From: Desulfobacteraceae bacterium
GTDB taxonomy: Bacteria > Desulfobacterota > DSM-4660 > Desulfatiglandales > JALVMZ01
Assembly (NCBI GenBank): GCA_027032655.1
Contig: JALVMZ010000088.1
Location: 1 to 6,910, forward strand
Direction: 5' to 3'
DNA: 6,910 nt
The notes below the pieces were generated by a model. That model ran no database searches. It worked only from the letters and a program-made list of their open reading frames with translations, and was not told the DNA's origin. The position numbers were made by a program, and so were the translations under genes. This document shows, one piece after another, positions 6,488-6,910 of this stretch; within the stretch, counting starts at the first letter, position 1; each line of letters opens with the position of its first letter.

Positions 6488-6552
6488 TTAATAAAACCCA
6501 GAGTTATATACTTTAATACTTCTCCCTTTGTATCCTCAATACTGATACTTCT
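6488..6552 (-). other. 65-base ruvC-ruvA spacer with a short direct repeat
   Basis: This is the longest intergenic gap in the window. On the minus strand it contains several AAGTAT-type words, and the 11-mer ctttaatactt (plus strand) occurs at 6511-6521 and again at 6551-6561 over the ruvC stop, exactly 40 bases apart. A minus-strand TTGAGG followed after 17 bases by TTAAAG is a poor promoter match. No stem-loop terminator is seen, so readthrough from ruvC to ruvA is expected. Confidence 0.3.
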
Positions 6553-6910
6553 TTAATACTTTGTCCAGTGGGCATGACAGATTGCTGTTGCCAGTGCATC
6601 CGCCTCATCAAGGCCCAGATTATCCTTTATCCCCAGTATGGTCTTTACCATTGATCTTACCTGCTCCTTGGTTGCCCTTCCATAACCAACCACTGCCTTT
6701 TTTATCTCAAGGGGAGAATATTCATAAATCTTAAGGCCACACTGAACAGATGCTATCAACACCGCTCCCCTTGCATGACCCAACTTCAGCGCACTCTTTA
6801 CATTTTTGGCAAAAAACACATCCTCTATGGCCAGCTCCTCTGGATTAAATCGCCTGATAATCTCTAAGAAAGATTCAAATATCCTGTGTATCCTCTCATG
6901 TATGGGATTA
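6553..6910 (-). CDS. ruvC: Holliday junction resolvase RuvC (5' end beyond window)
   Basis: The visible 118 residues are the C-terminal two thirds of RuvC, a dimeric Mg-dependent endonuclease with an RNase H-like fold that cuts Holliday junctions symmetrically. The frame is open to the right edge. Readable landmarks are RIHRIFESFLEII, then ELAIEDVFFAKN whose Glu (codon 6825-6823) corresponds to catalytic Glu66 of E. coli, KSALKLGHARG with the usual Gly-rich helix, YSPLEIKKAVVGYGRA with the conserved Lys-rich DNA-contact stretch, and LDEADALATAICHAH carrying the two C-terminal catalytic aspartates. By comparison with E. coli (173 residues) about 37 residues, including the first catalytic Asp, lie outside. 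A GTG at 6819 is internal and not the start, because conserved sequence including the catalytic Glu precedes it. TAA ends the gene at 6553. Confidence 0.96.
   Translation of the reverse strand, partial: NPIHERIHRIFESFLEIIRRFNPEELAIEDVFFAKNVKSALKLGHARGAVLIASVQCGLKIYEYSPLEIKKAVVGYGRATKEQVRSMVKTILGIKDNLGLDEADALATAICHAHWTKY

Noticed and set aside
6553..6819. Short 88-residue RuvC starting at GTG 6819
   Set aside because: The frame stays open to the window edge and the conserved stretch with the catalytic Glu lies upstream of that GTG, so it is an internal codon.

Overview
The window is a stretch of bacterial chromosome with every supportable gene on the minus strand. It reads from the right edge to the left as ruvC (5' end missing), ruvA, ruvB, a GT81 glucosyl-3-phosphoglycerate synthase-like gene, a HAD phosphatase of the mannosyl/glucosyl-3-phosphoglycerate phosphatase family, a second GT-A glycosyltransferase resembling mannosylglycerate synthase (GT78), a DUF3786 gene and a WbqC-family gene (3' end missing). 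Gaps between genes in that order are 65, 24, 17, 17, 55, 1 and 17 bases. This looks like one operon or a chain of overlapping transcription units. There is no gene-free stretch over 300 bases, and I see no RNA gene, insertion sequence, CRISPR array or clear terminator.

The right half (4820-6910) is the Holliday-junction module. RuvA binds the four-way junction, RuvB hexamers drive branch migration, and RuvC cuts the junction. All visible catalytic and binding motifs are intact. RuvB ends in a short tail, QKSLF, that looks like a sliding-clamp binding motif.

The left half (1-4802) is a glycoside cassette. The synthase and phosphatase fit the two-step route to glucosylglycerate: NDP-glucose plus 3-phosphoglycerate gives glucosyl-3-phosphoglycerate, then glucosylglycerate plus phosphate. 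The GT78-like enzyme could add a further sugar, for example to give mannosylglucosylglycerate as described in Petrotoga and Persephonella, or could act on another acceptor. DUF3786 and WbqC proteins have no firm biochemical role that I can name; their place directly behind the transferase suggests a link with the same product or with cell-surface sugar chemistry. The product is inferred from family membership only.

Organism: moderately AT-rich DNA with heavy use of ATA (Ile) and AGG/AGA (Arg) codons, short intergenic gaps and strong GGAGG-type ribosome sites. DUF3786 is mostly known from anaerobic bacteria and archaea, and ruvCAB makes this a bacterium. An anaerobic Desulfobacterota- or Nitrospirota-like lineage, possibly thermophilic or osmotically stressed, is my best guess with low confidence. 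Codon use looks the same by eye in the ruv genes and the sugar genes, so there is no compositional sign of recent transfer.
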